Origin: Candidatus Gastranaerophilales bacterium
GTDB lineage: Bacteria; Cyanobacteriota; Vampirovibrionia; Gastranaerophilales; Gastranaerophilaceae
DNA: 64,000 nucleotides
Reading direction: 5' to 3'
NCBI GenBank assembly: GCA_944322855.1
Contig: CALUQG010000001.1
Coordinates: 171,678-235,677 of the forward strand
Shown: piece after piece, positions 27,073-35,420 of the stretch
Layout: each line of letters opens with the position of its first letter
Numbering within the stretch: the first letter of the stretch is position 1
Notes under the pieces: generated by a model
Databases searched by the model: none
Seen by the model: the letters and a program-made list of their open reading frames with translations, nothing else
What the model was told of the DNA's origin: nothing
Translations under genes and position numbers: made by a program

Positions 27073-28128
27073 TTATTCCTCTTCGATGCTTAGACTGATT
27101 CTTCTATCATCAGGGTTGAATTTAATAACAGTGGTTTTAATCTTGTCGCCCACATTCAAAATACAGTTGTTTTTGTTTTGATATTCAACAACTTCATTGT
27201 TAGGAAGCAAAGCTTCGACACCTGAAAAGACTTCTACAAAAGCACCGAAATGTTTTATTCTTGTAACGGTACCTTCGACCTTGTCTCCTTCTTTAATCTG
27301 CTTTTTAGCTTCAATCCATGGATCTGCTTCAAGATTTTTCAGGCTTAAGCTTACTCTCTGTTTATCGTGATCTATACCTATAATCTCAACATTTATAGTA
27401 TCAGAGATTTTCAGGATATCAGACGGATGATCAACCCATCTCCATGACATTTGTGACAGAGGAAGCAACCCGTCCATACCTCCGATATCAATGAATGCAC
27501 CAAAATCAGTGATACGAACGACTTCACCTTTGACAACCTGACCCACTTCGAGATTTGCAAACATTGTTTCTTTGTTTTCATCTTGAGAATCAGAATAAAC
27601 TTTTTTATTTGAGAGAATAAAGTTATTTTGAGCCGGATCAAGAGAAAGAATTTTCAATTCGATTTTTTCTCCAACAATATTGTCTGTATCTTTTGCTCTC
27701 AAATGGCTGGAAGGAATAAATCCGCGAACTCCTTTAACCTCAGCAAGCACACCGCCTTTTACCACAGAAACAACTGTACCTTCCACAGTGGCATCAGCAG
27801 CTTTGAGTTCTTCAAGTTCTTTCCAGGCATATGCCATTGCAACTTTTTTGTATGAAAGCATAAATCTGCCGTCTTCGTCTTCTTCTTTGATAATTAAAAA
27901 TTCATAAACTGAACCTTTTTGAAGAGTTTCTTCGACGGATTTTGTCATGTCAGCTCTGGCTTCTCTTTCAGGTACAATTGCAGAAGTTTTTGCACCTATG
28001 TCGACAATCACTCCTTCGGAGTCATAACCACAGACGAGGCCTTTTACGAGATCACCTTTTTGAAACTTGTAATCATATTTCTCCATTAAAGCTTCAAATT
28101 CATCATCTGTGTAGTTTTTCGTGACCAT
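27073..28128 (-). CDS. rpsA: 30S ribosomal protein S1
   Basis: 351 residues carrying four S1 RNA-binding domains. They begin at about residue 19 (GDLVKGLVCGYDSEGVIVDIG), 106 (VEGTVVSVVKGGVLAEVKG), 192 (GQVVKGEVVRITDFGAFIDIGG) and 277 (GDKVEGTVTRIKHFGAFVEV). S1 recruits mRNA to the small subunit. The short form with few repeats is closer to the cyanobacterial/chloroplast type than to the six-domain proteobacterial S1. It starts at ATG 28128 after GGAG and ends before the hairpin at 27005-27048. Confidence 0.93.
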   Translation of the reverse strand: MVTKNYTDDEFEALMEKYDYKFQKGDLVKGLVCGYDSEGVIVDIGAKTSAIVPEREARADMTKSVEETLQKGSVYEFLIIKEEDEDGRFMLSYKKVAMAYAWKELEELKAADATVEGTVVSVVKGGVLAEVKGVRGFIPSSHLRAKDTDNIVGEKIELKILSLDPAQNNFILSNKKVYSDSQDENKETMFANLEVGQVVKGEVVRITDFGAFIDIGGMDGLLPLSQMSWRWVDHPSDILKISDTINVEIIGIDHDKQRVSLSLKNLEADPWIEAKKQIKEGDKVEGTVTRIKHFGAFVEVFSGVEALLPNNEVVEYQNKNNCILNVGDKIKTTVIKFNPDDRRISLSIEEE

Positions 28129-28444
28129 TAGTTTTCTCCATTTAAGTATATCCTTGATTTTACTATTGTTATAATAAAAATTTTACTAAATTTTGTCAAA
28201 TAAAAATTATCAAAGATTAATATATCGCAATGTTTTTGGGGTAATTTCCAACAAAAAATATTCAAAGTTTTTTATAATCAAATAGGTAAATTTTCAAGGA
28301 TGACAGGAGCATATTTTAGCTATTGGGAAAAGAATACCAAACCTATGCCTTCTTCTGTAATAGTTTGAAATGAAAAGCTACATATCTAACAATTTTTATT
28401 TTCAAGTGATTTATATTATATAAATAAAAATAAAAGGATATAGA

Positions 28445-29833
28445 ATGCTTATAAACCTCTCCCCGATAAATTTCCAATATAACAAAAATATTCAAAAGCC
28501 GCATACAGTAAAGCCAAACCCGGAACCACTTACATATGATACTGTTTCATTCGGCGCTATGAAAAAGAAAGAGTTTGAAGGTATAGATTTAGCGGTTGTT
28601 CAAAAATTCAAAGCTCCTATTGAAAAATTTAACTCAAATATCGATTTACAAAACTGGGCAAAAGAAAAAGCAGAAGCAATAACAGAAAAAAACTTTGACG
28701 GACGGTGTAAAGAAACTAAAATCCAACGAAAAGCAATACTAAAAGAATGGTCTGACTATATTTTCAATGAAAATGACGCTTATAAAAGCACAACTGCGCT
28801 TTTAATTTTGAATGCAATAACAAAAGATTTAGAACCTGATAACGATAATATTCCGCCTGTTTTGAACAAAGGAATTCTTGCTGATTGTATATATGAAATT
28901 GATAAAAACACAAAAAGTGATAGCAAATACCAGTTTGATCTAAATAAAATGTATCAAAATAACCTTCGTGCTTTTTATATGGATGACACTGAAACCAATA
29001 CCGGCGAAACAGCTACAAAATGGATAGTTATCCCGTCTAAAAACAACGACCCTGAAAATTTTGAAGCTAACGTAGAAAAATTAAAAGCATTATCTTATAA
29101 AACATGGTGTACAAAAAGTAATAACGCTGAACCATACCTTGCCGAAGGGGATTTTCACGTGTATCTTGAAAACGGAAAGCCAAAACTCGGAGTCAGATTT
29201 GTAGGTGATAAAATACAGGAAATTCAAGGCGAGAAAAACAACAGCAGAATTCCTCTTGATTACTTTGATGTTATACAAAATCATATTTCTGAAAATAAGC
29301 TGGAACTTACAGATAATGCAAAAGATGAAATAAAATCTGCAAAAACTGCAAGAAAAGAAATAAAAGAAATAAAAAAAGATTTAAAAGAAGCAATAAAAAA
29401 TAATGACGTTAAAACAATATATAAATATTTTGGAATAAATGCAAAAGAAGATAAAGACGGATATTTAACAATTTCTGAATATAAACAGCCATCTAAAGAC
29501 TACTCTTTTGAAGATTTAGGTATAGATGAAAACAAACTGTTTGAAAAAATTAAATCAATCAATGGCAATGCTTATTTTGGCGGTTCAGAAATAACAAATT
29601 TAGGGAATCTTGAATTTATCGGTGGGAATGCTGATTTCTTGTATTCAAATGTAACAGATTTAGGAAATCTTAAATCTATTGGCAGGGATGCTTATTTCGT
29701 CGCTTCAAAGATAACAGATTTAGGAAATCTTAAATCTATCGGCAGAAATGCTGATTTCAGCTATTCAGAAATAACAGATTTAGGAAATCTTGAATCTATA
29801 GGGGGGCTGCCTACTTCCGTTATTCAAAGATAA
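28445..29833 (+). CDS. Repeat protein with VSFG motif and 20-residue LRR-like repeats, frame broken near the end
   Basis: 462 residues as read. An N-terminal polar stretch ends in DTVSFGAMKKKEFEG, echoing the PSFG motif of other genes here. A middle domain follows (residues 40-340; WIVIPSKNNDPENFEANVEKLKALSYKTWC split around 200-230). From about residue 373 come four near-identical 20-residue repeats of the form xNAxFxxSxITDLGNLxSIG, resembling leucine-rich repeats. Translation then leaves the repeat frame after SIGG at a GGGGGG run (about 29800-29805) and stops at 29833. The repeat pattern continues in another frame to 29991. The start has AAAGGATAT upstream. Function unknown; adhesion or effector-like protein is a guess. 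Confidence 0.7.
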   Translation: MLINLSPINFQYNKNIQKPHTVKPNPEPLTYDTVSFGAMKKKEFEGIDLAVVQKFKAPIEKFNSNIDLQNWAKEKAEAITEKNFDGRCKETKIQRKAILKEWSDYIFNENDAYKSTTALLILNAITKDLEPDNDNIPPVLNKGILADCIYEIDKNTKSDSKYQFDLNKMYQNNLRAFYMDDTETNTGETATKWIVIPSKNNDPENFEANVEKLKALSYKTWCTKSNNAEPYLAEGDFHVYLENGKPKLGVRFVGDKIQEIQGEKNNSRIPLDYFDVIQNHISENKLELTDNAKDEIKSAKTARKEIKEIKKDLKEAIKNNDVKTIYKYFGINAKEDKDGYLTISEYKQPSKDYSFEDLGIDENKLFEKIKSINGNAYFGGSEITNLGNLEFIGGNADFLYSNVTDLGNLKSIGRDAYFVASKITDLGNLKSIGRNADFSYSEITDLGNLESIGGLPTSVIQR

Positions 29834-29991
29834 CAAGTTTAGGAAACCTTAAATCTATTGGCGTAAATGCTGATATAAGAAATTCAAAATTAAAAGAAAA
29901 AGATTTTGCACACATCAGTGTAGGAGATGGAAAAATATTGAATAAGTGTAAATATGTCATTCTGAATTTACTTCAGAAACTTCCAGATTAG
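29806..29991 (+). pseudogene. Out-of-frame C-terminal tail of the LRR-like repeat gene
   Basis: Reading one frame over from the G-run gives AAYFRYSKITSLGNLKSIG, a fifth exact-pattern repeat, and then a degenerate sixth (VNADIRNSKLKEKDF). A natural-looking end follows (VILNLLQKLPD, stop at 29989-29991). One extra G in the GGGGGG run would join it to the upstream frame as SIGGAAYFRYSK. The break is therefore a real frameshift, a sequencing slip, or a phase-variable homopolymer. Confidence 0.65.
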
Positions 29992-30040
29992 TCAGTAAGT
30001 GTGGGCACACTCCGTTTTGCCCACCAATTTATTCAAAGTC

Positions 30041-30826
30041 GTAGGTTGGGCATACCTGCCCAACACCAAAGCGATTATCTTCCTGTCATCCTGAAGCATG
30101 ATTTTGGGAATTAATGTTTTAGATCAGTGTGATCAGGATTTTAGAATTTAGTGTAAATACAATTATTTTTGTTTCTTTGATACTTTTCTTTCTTTGAGTT
30201 GCGTGTGCAAAGAAAGAAAAGTATCTCAAAAGAAAGAAACATACGCTACCAAAAAACACTGTAAATTTTCATCATAAATTTTGCATCCACTTCACTAATG
30301 TTTCGGTCTGTCAAAATTCATACTGAAAATCAACAGTGTTTAACCAAAGTCACAACGGCAAAGCCGTGTTACCTCTTCGAGGTCGAGTTGTGTTTCACAT
30401 TCGCCAAGAAGCTAACCAGTTGTAGGTTGGGCATACCTGCCCAACAGCAAACCGATTATCTTCCTGTCATCCTGAAGCGTGATTTTGGGAATTAATGTTT
30501 TAGACCGGTGTGTTCAGGATCTTAGAATTTAGTGTAAATACAATTATTTTTGTTTCTTTGATACTTTTCTTTCTTTGAGTTGCGTGTGCAAAGAAAGAAA
30601 AGTATCTCAAAAGAAAGAAACATACGCTACCAAAAAACACTGTAAATTTTCATCATAAATTTTGCATCCACTTCACTAATGTTTCGGTCTGTCAAAATTC
30701 ATACTGAAAATCAACAGTGTTTAACCAAGGTCACAACGGCAAAGCCGTATTACCTCTTCGAGGTTGAGTTGTGTTTCACACTCGCCAAAAAGCTAACCAG
30801 TTGTAGGTTGGGCATACCTGCCCAAC
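30041..30826. repeat. Two tandem 381-bp direct repeats plus the start of a third
   Basis: Unit 1 (30041-30421) and unit 2 (30422-30802) are nearly identical, and a third copy begins at 30803 and stops after about 24 nt. Each unit holds a 20-nt GTTGGGC palindrome, the block GTCATCCTGAAGC(A/G)TGATTTTGGG, a perfect 18-bp inverted repeat (arms 30179-30196/30208-30225 and 30560-30577/30589-30606), and a clover-like cluster CACAAC-[ACGGCAAAGCCGT]-[ACCTCTTCGAGGT]-GTTGTG. No credible gene is present. This is a duplicated composite of small palindromic elements. Confidence 0.9.
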
Positions 30827-30901
30827 ATCCCCAACGACATTGATAAATGCATGTTTATTATTTCCCTTAAGGGTTAACACCCGCTTGCAAAATAATTGAA
30901 T

Positions 30902-30966
30902 AAAAAAAAGCCGTCCTTTGAGGCCGGCTACTAGACTTGGGGAGGAGGTTTGTTTGACCTTTCGGT
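30902..30966 (-). ncRNA. Candidate small RNA with exposed CCUCCUCC (anti-Shine-Dalgarno-like)
   Basis: Read on the minus strand: a TATAGT -10 box (30972-30977), then a GACC-GAAA-GGTC hairpin with a GNRA loop (30956-30967), an unpaired AAACAAACCTCCTCCCC stretch (about 30939-30955), and a terminator AGCCGGCCTC...GGACGGCT followed by eight T (30902-30929). A promoter, compact fold and terminator within about 75 nt, and no gene, make a small RNA likely. The single-stranded CCUCCUCC could pair with ribosome-binding sites, an arrangement like the cyanobacterial Yfr1 RNA. No clear -35 box; expression is not shown. Confidence 0.55.
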
Positions 30967-31190
30967 CTAACACTATACTTATCGGCACAATTAAAAAAAT
31001 TCTTTAGTAATATCATCTATTTGGTTTACAATTCTATTAAAAATTTTTAAATACAATGAAGAAAATGCTTGTTATATCTATATTTACGAGGCATGTTAAC
31101 AAATGTAACGAAAAACTTAAAAACTGAAATTATATACTTTATAAATACTTTATATATATGTAAGTGATAGATAAAACGAGGTTAACAGAT

Positions 31191-31355
31191 ATGGCTTTAT
31201 GTCCTAACAATGCAATCGATAAAAAACTTGCAAAAATGTATGCAGAAAAAGTTACTGTTAATCTTGAAAATCGTTCAACACTTGATCCGGAAGATTTCTG
31301 GAAAACTATGCAGATGATAGCTGTCACAAATAAAGCTATGATGCATATAAGATAA
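31191..31355 (+). CDS. Small hypothetical protein, 54 residues
   Basis: Starts at the ATG at 31191 with CGAGG about 10 nt upstream; a GTG at 31164 would extend it. The sequence (MALCPNNAIDKKLAKMYAEK, then LDPEDFWKTMQMIAVTNKAM) is amphipathic and gene-like in codon use. No known motif. It is followed by an intrinsic terminator at 31435-31460, which supports a short independent transcript. Confidence 0.5.
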   Translation: MALCPNNAIDKKLAKMYAEKVTVNLENRSTLDPEDFWKTMQMIAVTNKAMMHIR

Positions 31356-31434
31356 GTTTAATCAACAATAATGCCTGTTTTTTAGGTGTTAAATATTGGA
31401 GATTTATGGAGTTTTCCCTATTAGTCTAGTTTTG

Positions 31435-31460
31435 CCTGAGATTGCCTCAGGTTTTTTTTT
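31435..31460 (+). terminator. Intrinsic terminator
   Basis: The stem CCTGAG/CTCAGG (31435-31440 with 31446-31451) has a 5-nt loop and is followed by nine T. It closes the transcript of the small gene at 31191-31355. Confidence 0.85.
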
Positions 31461-31541
31461 ACCTAATTTGGGTTTTTATTTGCGAAATTAGAAAGAATTG
31501 GGATATAATTACAAAATAGTATTACAAATACACGGTTATTT

Positions 31542-32534
31542 ATGCAAAGCTCACAACAAGAAAAAATCTTTTTAATAATAAATCTTTCATTTTTTGGCGA
31601 TGTGCTTGTGACCAATACTTTATGTCAGAACATAAAAATGAACTATCCTGACGCAAAGGTTGTTTTTGTTGTAAATAAACCTTTTTATGAAGCTGCAAAA
31701 TATCAGTACTGCGTAGATGATGTAATATATTTTGACAAAAAAGGCGAACATAAAGGACTTTTTGGATTTTTTAAATTTATACAAAACTGCAAATATAAAA
31801 ACAAAATTTATGCGGCATTCGCTATGTATGACAATGAAAGAGCCATTTTACTCTCATACTTTTTAAATGCCAGACACAGAATTTCAGGGCCTTCATTTTA
31901 TGTAAAATGGTCTTTGACAGATATTCTTATTGAAAGAAAAAAAGAACTTTCAAGAATGCAGGATATTAACGGTGATTTTATTCGTGCACTGACTGGAGAA
32001 AACGGAAAAGTTGTTCCGATAAAATACCTTACGGATGCAAATAATGATGCTTTTGCGCAAAAGCTGTTAAAAGAATTCGGAGAAAAAGAGATTATAGGAC
32101 TATGCACAGTCGGTAAACACAAAGAAAATTATCTTCCTGCAGATACTGCAGTTGAGTTAATTGAAAAATTCAATTCAGAAAACAAAACTGTTTTTTATTT
32201 CGGTGCAGGAGAAGCAGCAAATGAATATGCAAATGAATTAAGAAAAAGAGGCTGCGTTAAATTTGTTGACCTGACAAATGCAACAACGATTTATCAGCTT
32301 GCAAACGTTATGCAGCTTTGTAAAGCAGTCATAAGCATAGATACGGGCACCATGCATTTATCTTATGCAACCGGCAGACCGACTGTCTGCATATTTAAAA
32401 GACCCAAAATGATAAAGAAATGGGCTCCGCTTCCGGATTTATATCCGCATACAGTTATAATAGGCTCAAAATTCACTGCAGAAAATATATATCAAAAAAC
32501 ATTGAAGCTTCTGGACAAGTTTGCCGTATACTAA
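31542..32534 (+). CDS. Glycosyltransferase family 9 (ADP-heptose:LPS heptosyltransferase-like)
   Basis: 330 residues. The start IFLIINLSFFGDVLVTNTLCQNIKMNYPDA is the usual GT9 N-terminus, where the family normally shows an I(R)xxxxGDxxxxxP pattern. Near the C-terminus VISIDTGTMHLSYATGRPTVCIF matches the conserved GT9 block (xDTGxxHLAAALGxPxxALF). These enzymes add heptose or related sugars to lipopolysaccharide core or flagellin-like targets. The gene precedes a flagellar cluster by about 150 nt, so flagellin or hook glycosylation is possible, but LPS is the default. Confidence 0.88.
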   Translation: MQSSQQEKIFLIINLSFFGDVLVTNTLCQNIKMNYPDAKVVFVVNKPFYEAAKYQYCVDDVIYFDKKGEHKGLFGFFKFIQNCKYKNKIYAAFAMYDNERAILLSYFLNARHRISGPSFYVKWSLTDILIERKKELSRMQDINGDFIRALTGENGKVVPIKYLTDANNDAFAQKLLKEFGEKEIIGLCTVGKHKENYLPADTAVELIEKFNSENKTVFYFGAGEAANEYANELRKRGCVKFVDLTNATTIYQLANVMQLCKAVISIDTGTMHLSYATGRPTVCIFKRPKMIKKWAPLPDLYPHTVIIGSKFTAENIYQKTLKLLDKFAVY

Positions 32535-32685
32535 AAAACCGATATCTGCGGCTTTAAAGATTTTTTTACCGTCTTCATTGACTTTTTTAACAAAATTATT
32601 AAATCATAATCATACAAACAGATGTAGTAATCACGAAGGTTATCCTTAATAATTAAGTAGTAAAGTAGTCAAAAATAGTATCCCC

Positions 32686-33210
32686 ATGCCTTTTCGTTAC
32701 AGACTTCAAAAAATTCTTGATTTCAGAATAAGAAAAAAAGAAGAACAGCTTCAAAATGTCAGAAACGCTCAGGCAGTGGTATTAAAAATAGAAGGGCTTA
32801 TTGAAAGGAATAATCAAGAGATTGCTTCAACAAGAATAAATATGAGACAGGCTGATTTTTCGATGTATGAAGCTTACGACACCTATCTCAAACATTTGTA
32901 TGTAAAAGGTGACAACCTCGAAATCGACAGGCAAAAAGCGCAAGAAGCTCTTGATGAAGAAAAAGACAAACTCAGAGAACTTGAAAAAGCTGTAAAAGTT
33001 CTTGAAAAACACAAAGAACATTCAAAAGAAGCCTATATAGAAGAAGAAAAAAAGGCAGAATTAAAACAACTTTCAGAAGTTGCAATCCAAAAATATTTTG
33101 CAAAAACAAAAGCAAAACAAGAAGAAGAACTCGAAGAACTTATGAAAAACCCTCTTTATAATGAAGAGTTGAATGAAGGAAACAATCCGGATGAATATCT
33201 CAACAGGTAG
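32686..33210 (+). CDS. fliJ: FliJ-like flagellar export chaperone
   Basis: 174 residues, almost wholly coiled coil and highly charged. The start FRYRLQKILDFRIRKKEEQLQNV matches the FliJ N-terminus (xFxLxxLLxxRxxxExxxQ). FliJ is the cytosolic stalk of the flagellar type III export ATPase and escorts export chaperones. Its 3' end overlaps the next gene by 20 nt. The neighbours are FliK-like and FlgF/G-like, which supports the assignment. Confidence 0.75.
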   Translation: MPFRYRLQKILDFRIRKKEEQLQNVRNAQAVVLKIEGLIERNNQEIASTRINMRQADFSMYEAYDTYLKHLYVKGDNLEIDRQKAQEALDEEKDKLRELEKAVKVLEKHKEHSKEAYIEEEKKAELKQLSEVAIQKYFAKTKAKQEEELEELMKNPLYNEELNEGNNPDEYLNR

Positions 33211-33955
33211 TACAACAACACAGACAGATACAATGCAGACACAGCAGGCTGCCTCTGAAAAACAGCAGGTTTCAGAATCTCACAAAGTTTCTCATTCCTC
33301 AAAAACAGAGGATAAAAAAGATGAAGCAGCTTCTGAAAAAGGCAATGAGTTTAAAAAATATCTGGAAGAACCTAAATCTACCGACAAAGTAAGCATTGAG
33401 CAAATGCAGCAGCAAAACAATCTCAACCAAATTCAAAATATTGATGAACAATATGTGAACAAATTCGGATTTGACACGGTTATGAGTTTGAAAAATATAA
33501 AAAGCATTTATTCCTTTGACACCGCAAAAATTTCAAAAGAAGATGCAAAATTTTTCGCCGACCTTGTCGATAACAAACAGTTTGCATTACAGCAAAACGG
33601 CAGTGACATGAACCTGATAAAATTTGCTGACGAAATAGGCCCCACATACAAAACTCAACAGACATCCAAAGTCCTTTCAGATTTGATTGCAAAAGCTTAT
33701 CAGGAAGGAAAACCCGTAAGACTGGATTTTGACAACAACTGTTCAGTTATTTTAAAAATAGACTCAAAAGGGAAAGTGTCAGCGGAATTTATCCCGTCAG
33801 ACAAAGCTGTAGAAGCATATCTGAGAAATAACATAAGTTCTTTAAGGCAAAGATTTGATGAACAAAATCTCCCGTACAATGATCTTATGTACAGACAATC
33901 TAATCAGAACAACCGTGAACGAAGACAAAATCAACAAAAAGAAAGAGGAGAGTAA
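33191..33955 (+). CDS. FliK-like flagellar hook-length control protein
   Basis: 254 residues from the ATG at 33191, which lies inside the fliJ end with AAGGAA upstream. The N-terminal half is Gln/Thr/Ser/Lys-rich and disordered. The C-terminal domain, VRLDFDNNCSVILKIDSKGK then YLRNNISSLRQRFDEQNLPYN, fits the FliK C-terminal pattern (hydrophobic strand pair, then LxxxxxxLRxxLxxxGL). FliK measures hook length and switches export specificity. The protein is shorter than typical FliK. A tail rich in Arg/Gln ends it. Function inferred from pattern and position. Confidence 0.65.
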   Translation: MNISTGSTTTQTDTMQTQQAASEKQQVSESHKVSHSSKTEDKKDEAASEKGNEFKKYLEEPKSTDKVSIEQMQQQNNLNQIQNIDEQYVNKFGFDTVMSLKNIKSIYSFDTAKISKEDAKFFADLVDNKQFALQQNGSDMNLIKFADEIGPTYKTQQTSKVLSDLIAKAYQEGKPVRLDFDNNCSVILKIDSKGKVSAEFIPSDKAVEAYLRNNISSLRQRFDEQNLPYNDLMYRQSNQNNRERRQNQQKERGE

Positions 33956-33958
33956 AAA

Positions 33959-34795
33959 ATGAATGATTCATTTGTAAACGCTCTTAATACACAAAAATCA
34001 ACCTCAAGCTGGATGGATGCTATTTCTGAAAACTTGATGAATATTTACACACCCGGTTATCGTGAAACTCAGGCTACATTTAAAACTTTTTTAAATTCAG
34101 CTATTATTGACGGATTTAACAAAAATGTAGGTCAGGGTAAATCTACTCCGGGTACTTCTAACGAAAACGTATTTCTCGAAGGTGAGGGCTATTTCACATT
34201 ACGCCGTTCTGACGGACAGATTGTTTATTCAAGGCTCGGCGAATTTACATTTGACAAAGAAGGTGTATACAGAAACCCGAGCGGATACACTGTTCAAGGT
34301 TACATCCTCAATGACAAAGGTGAAATAATGCAGGGTACAAAGCCTATTGATGCGGATATTTATGCAGAAACCGGTATCAAAGGCGGTGCCGTGAATATCC
34401 CGACCACAAACATTAAACTCTGGATTGACCCGAATAATGGTAAATACCTTGGAAAATACGATGAATTTGAATTCAAAGGCGACGGTATTTTGTACGGAAA
34501 ATCAGATGGAGGAAGAAATGTTGTACCTCTTTACAAACTTGCTATTATGAACTTCCACAACCCTGAAGGTCTTTATGAAGTAAAACAGGGTGAATTTATT
34601 GAAACAGAAGAATCCGGAAGACCTGTAATCGGCAGGGGAGAAGTAAGAGGCGGTTTACTTGAAATGTCGAACTGTGATTTCAAAGCCAATATTTCGTATT
34701 ACCAGCAGGCAAAAATGCAGCTTGATACAGCCAACAAAATTATCCAGACGAACAAACAGCTTCTGCAGGAAGTTTTGCAGCTTATCAGTTCATAA
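33959..34795 (+). CDS. Flagellar hook/basal-body rod protein (FlgE/FlgF/FlgG family)
   Basis: 278 residues. The N-terminus (ISENLMNIYTPGYRETQATF) is the conserved rod-protein helix (xxNxANxxTxGFK). Then FLEGEGYFTLRRSDGQIVYSRLGEFTFDKEGVYRNPSGYTVQGY is the central beta motif (broken in the usual places). The C-terminal helix has EMSNCDFKANISYYQQAKMQLDTANKIIQ, close to the family ending SNVDLxxExxxMIxxQRxYxAN. It is an axial component of the flagellum. It starts 3 nt after the FliK-like gene and ends before a terminator. Assignment between FlgE, FlgF and FlgG is open. Confidence 0.82.
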   Translation: MNDSFVNALNTQKSTSSWMDAISENLMNIYTPGYRETQATFKTFLNSAIIDGFNKNVGQGKSTPGTSNENVFLEGEGYFTLRRSDGQIVYSRLGEFTFDKEGVYRNPSGYTVQGYILNDKGEIMQGTKPIDADIYAETGIKGGAVNIPTTNIKLWIDPNNGKYLGKYDEFEFKGDGILYGKSDGGRNVVPLYKLAIMNFHNPEGLYEVKQGEFIETEESGRPVIGRGEVRGGLLEMSNCDFKANISYYQQAKMQLDTANKIIQTNKQLLQEVLQLISS

Positions 34796-34828
34796 CTATA
34801 AAACATATACAATTCCTAATTTATTAAT

Positions 34829-34863
34829 GCCTTTGCTTTACAGATATCCGCAGGGGCTTTTTA
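34829..34863 (+). terminator. Intrinsic terminator after the flagellar cluster
   Basis: GCCTTTGC (34829-34836) pairs with GCAGGGGC (34850-34857) using two G-U pairs, and is followed by TTTTTATTTT. It ends the fliJ-fliK-flg transcript. Confidence 0.7.
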
Positions 34864-35166
34864 TTTTCTGTGAAAAAGTGTTGCACAAATATCATAAAAG
34901 ATTTTCGGAAGTTTAATTTTCTGCCCGTCTTCTTTTGTGAGCATTGTCAAACCGTCCTGTGTTCTTTCATAGATATCTATACCATCTTTTGTTATGTCTC
35001 TCAACTTCATCGGATTTCCGTTTTCGTCACAAAGAATAATCTTTTTTGATGCAGGAAGTCCGGGAATTTTTGTTTCAAGAACAAACGCAGCGTCTTTTCC
35101 TGCTTTGTTTTTATATGTTTTAAAAACAGTTGTTGCATCTTTTTGAATAATACTAACAAGTGCCAT
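34861..35166 (-). CDS. Small hypothetical protein, 101 residues
   Basis: Starts at an ATG with AAAGGA upstream. Mixed alpha/beta composition: VFKTYKNKAGKDAAFVLETK, IILCDENGNPMKLRDITKDG, then YERTQDGLTMLTKEDGQKIKL. The repeated Gly-Asn/Asp-Gly turns suggest a small beta domain. No signal peptide or membrane segment. It may share a transcript with the glmS operon upstream (93 nt gap to the 53-residue gene). Function unknown. Confidence 0.65.
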   Translation of the reverse strand: MALVSIIQKDATTVFKTYKNKAGKDAAFVLETKIPGLPASKKIILCDENGNPMKLRDITKDGIDIYERTQDGLTMLTKEDGQKIKLPKIFYDICATLFHRK

Positions 35167-35258
35167 GATTTATTCCTTTCAAAATTTCTTATGTACTTTA
35201 GTAAAGTACGTAAATAAAAAATATTGCGTAATAAAAATAAGATGTTAAAAATATTTAA

Positions 35259-35420
35259 TTATTTTTCAAAAGATACTGAAAGAACATATTCTTCGTCCAA
35301 AACTTCAACAATTGCCCATCTCAAAGGAACAATATTCTTTTTTGATAATTCAGCTTGAATATACTCCGATGACAGATTATCAGTCTTTGGAATAAAAATT
35401 TGTTCAGTAGTAATCATCAT
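35259..35420 (-). CDS. 53-residue protein coupled to glmS
   Basis: An ATG at 35420 overlaps the glmS TGA by 4 nt (ATGA), the typical coupling arrangement, and opens a frame to a TAA at 35259-35261. The protein reads MMITTEQIFIPKTDNLSS followed by LRWAIVEVLDEEYVLSVSFE. Composition and codon use look like a real gene. It is too short for most gene finders. The function is unknown; a link to glucosamine-6-phosphate synthase is only positional. Confidence 0.55.
   Translation of the reverse strand: MMITTEQIFIPKTDNLSSEYIQAELSKKNIVPLRWAIVEVLDEEYVLSVSFEK

Noticed and set aside
28300..28368. Possible 22-residue leader peptide before the repeat-protein gene
   Set aside because: The ribosome-binding site is too close to the ATG and no attenuator follows.
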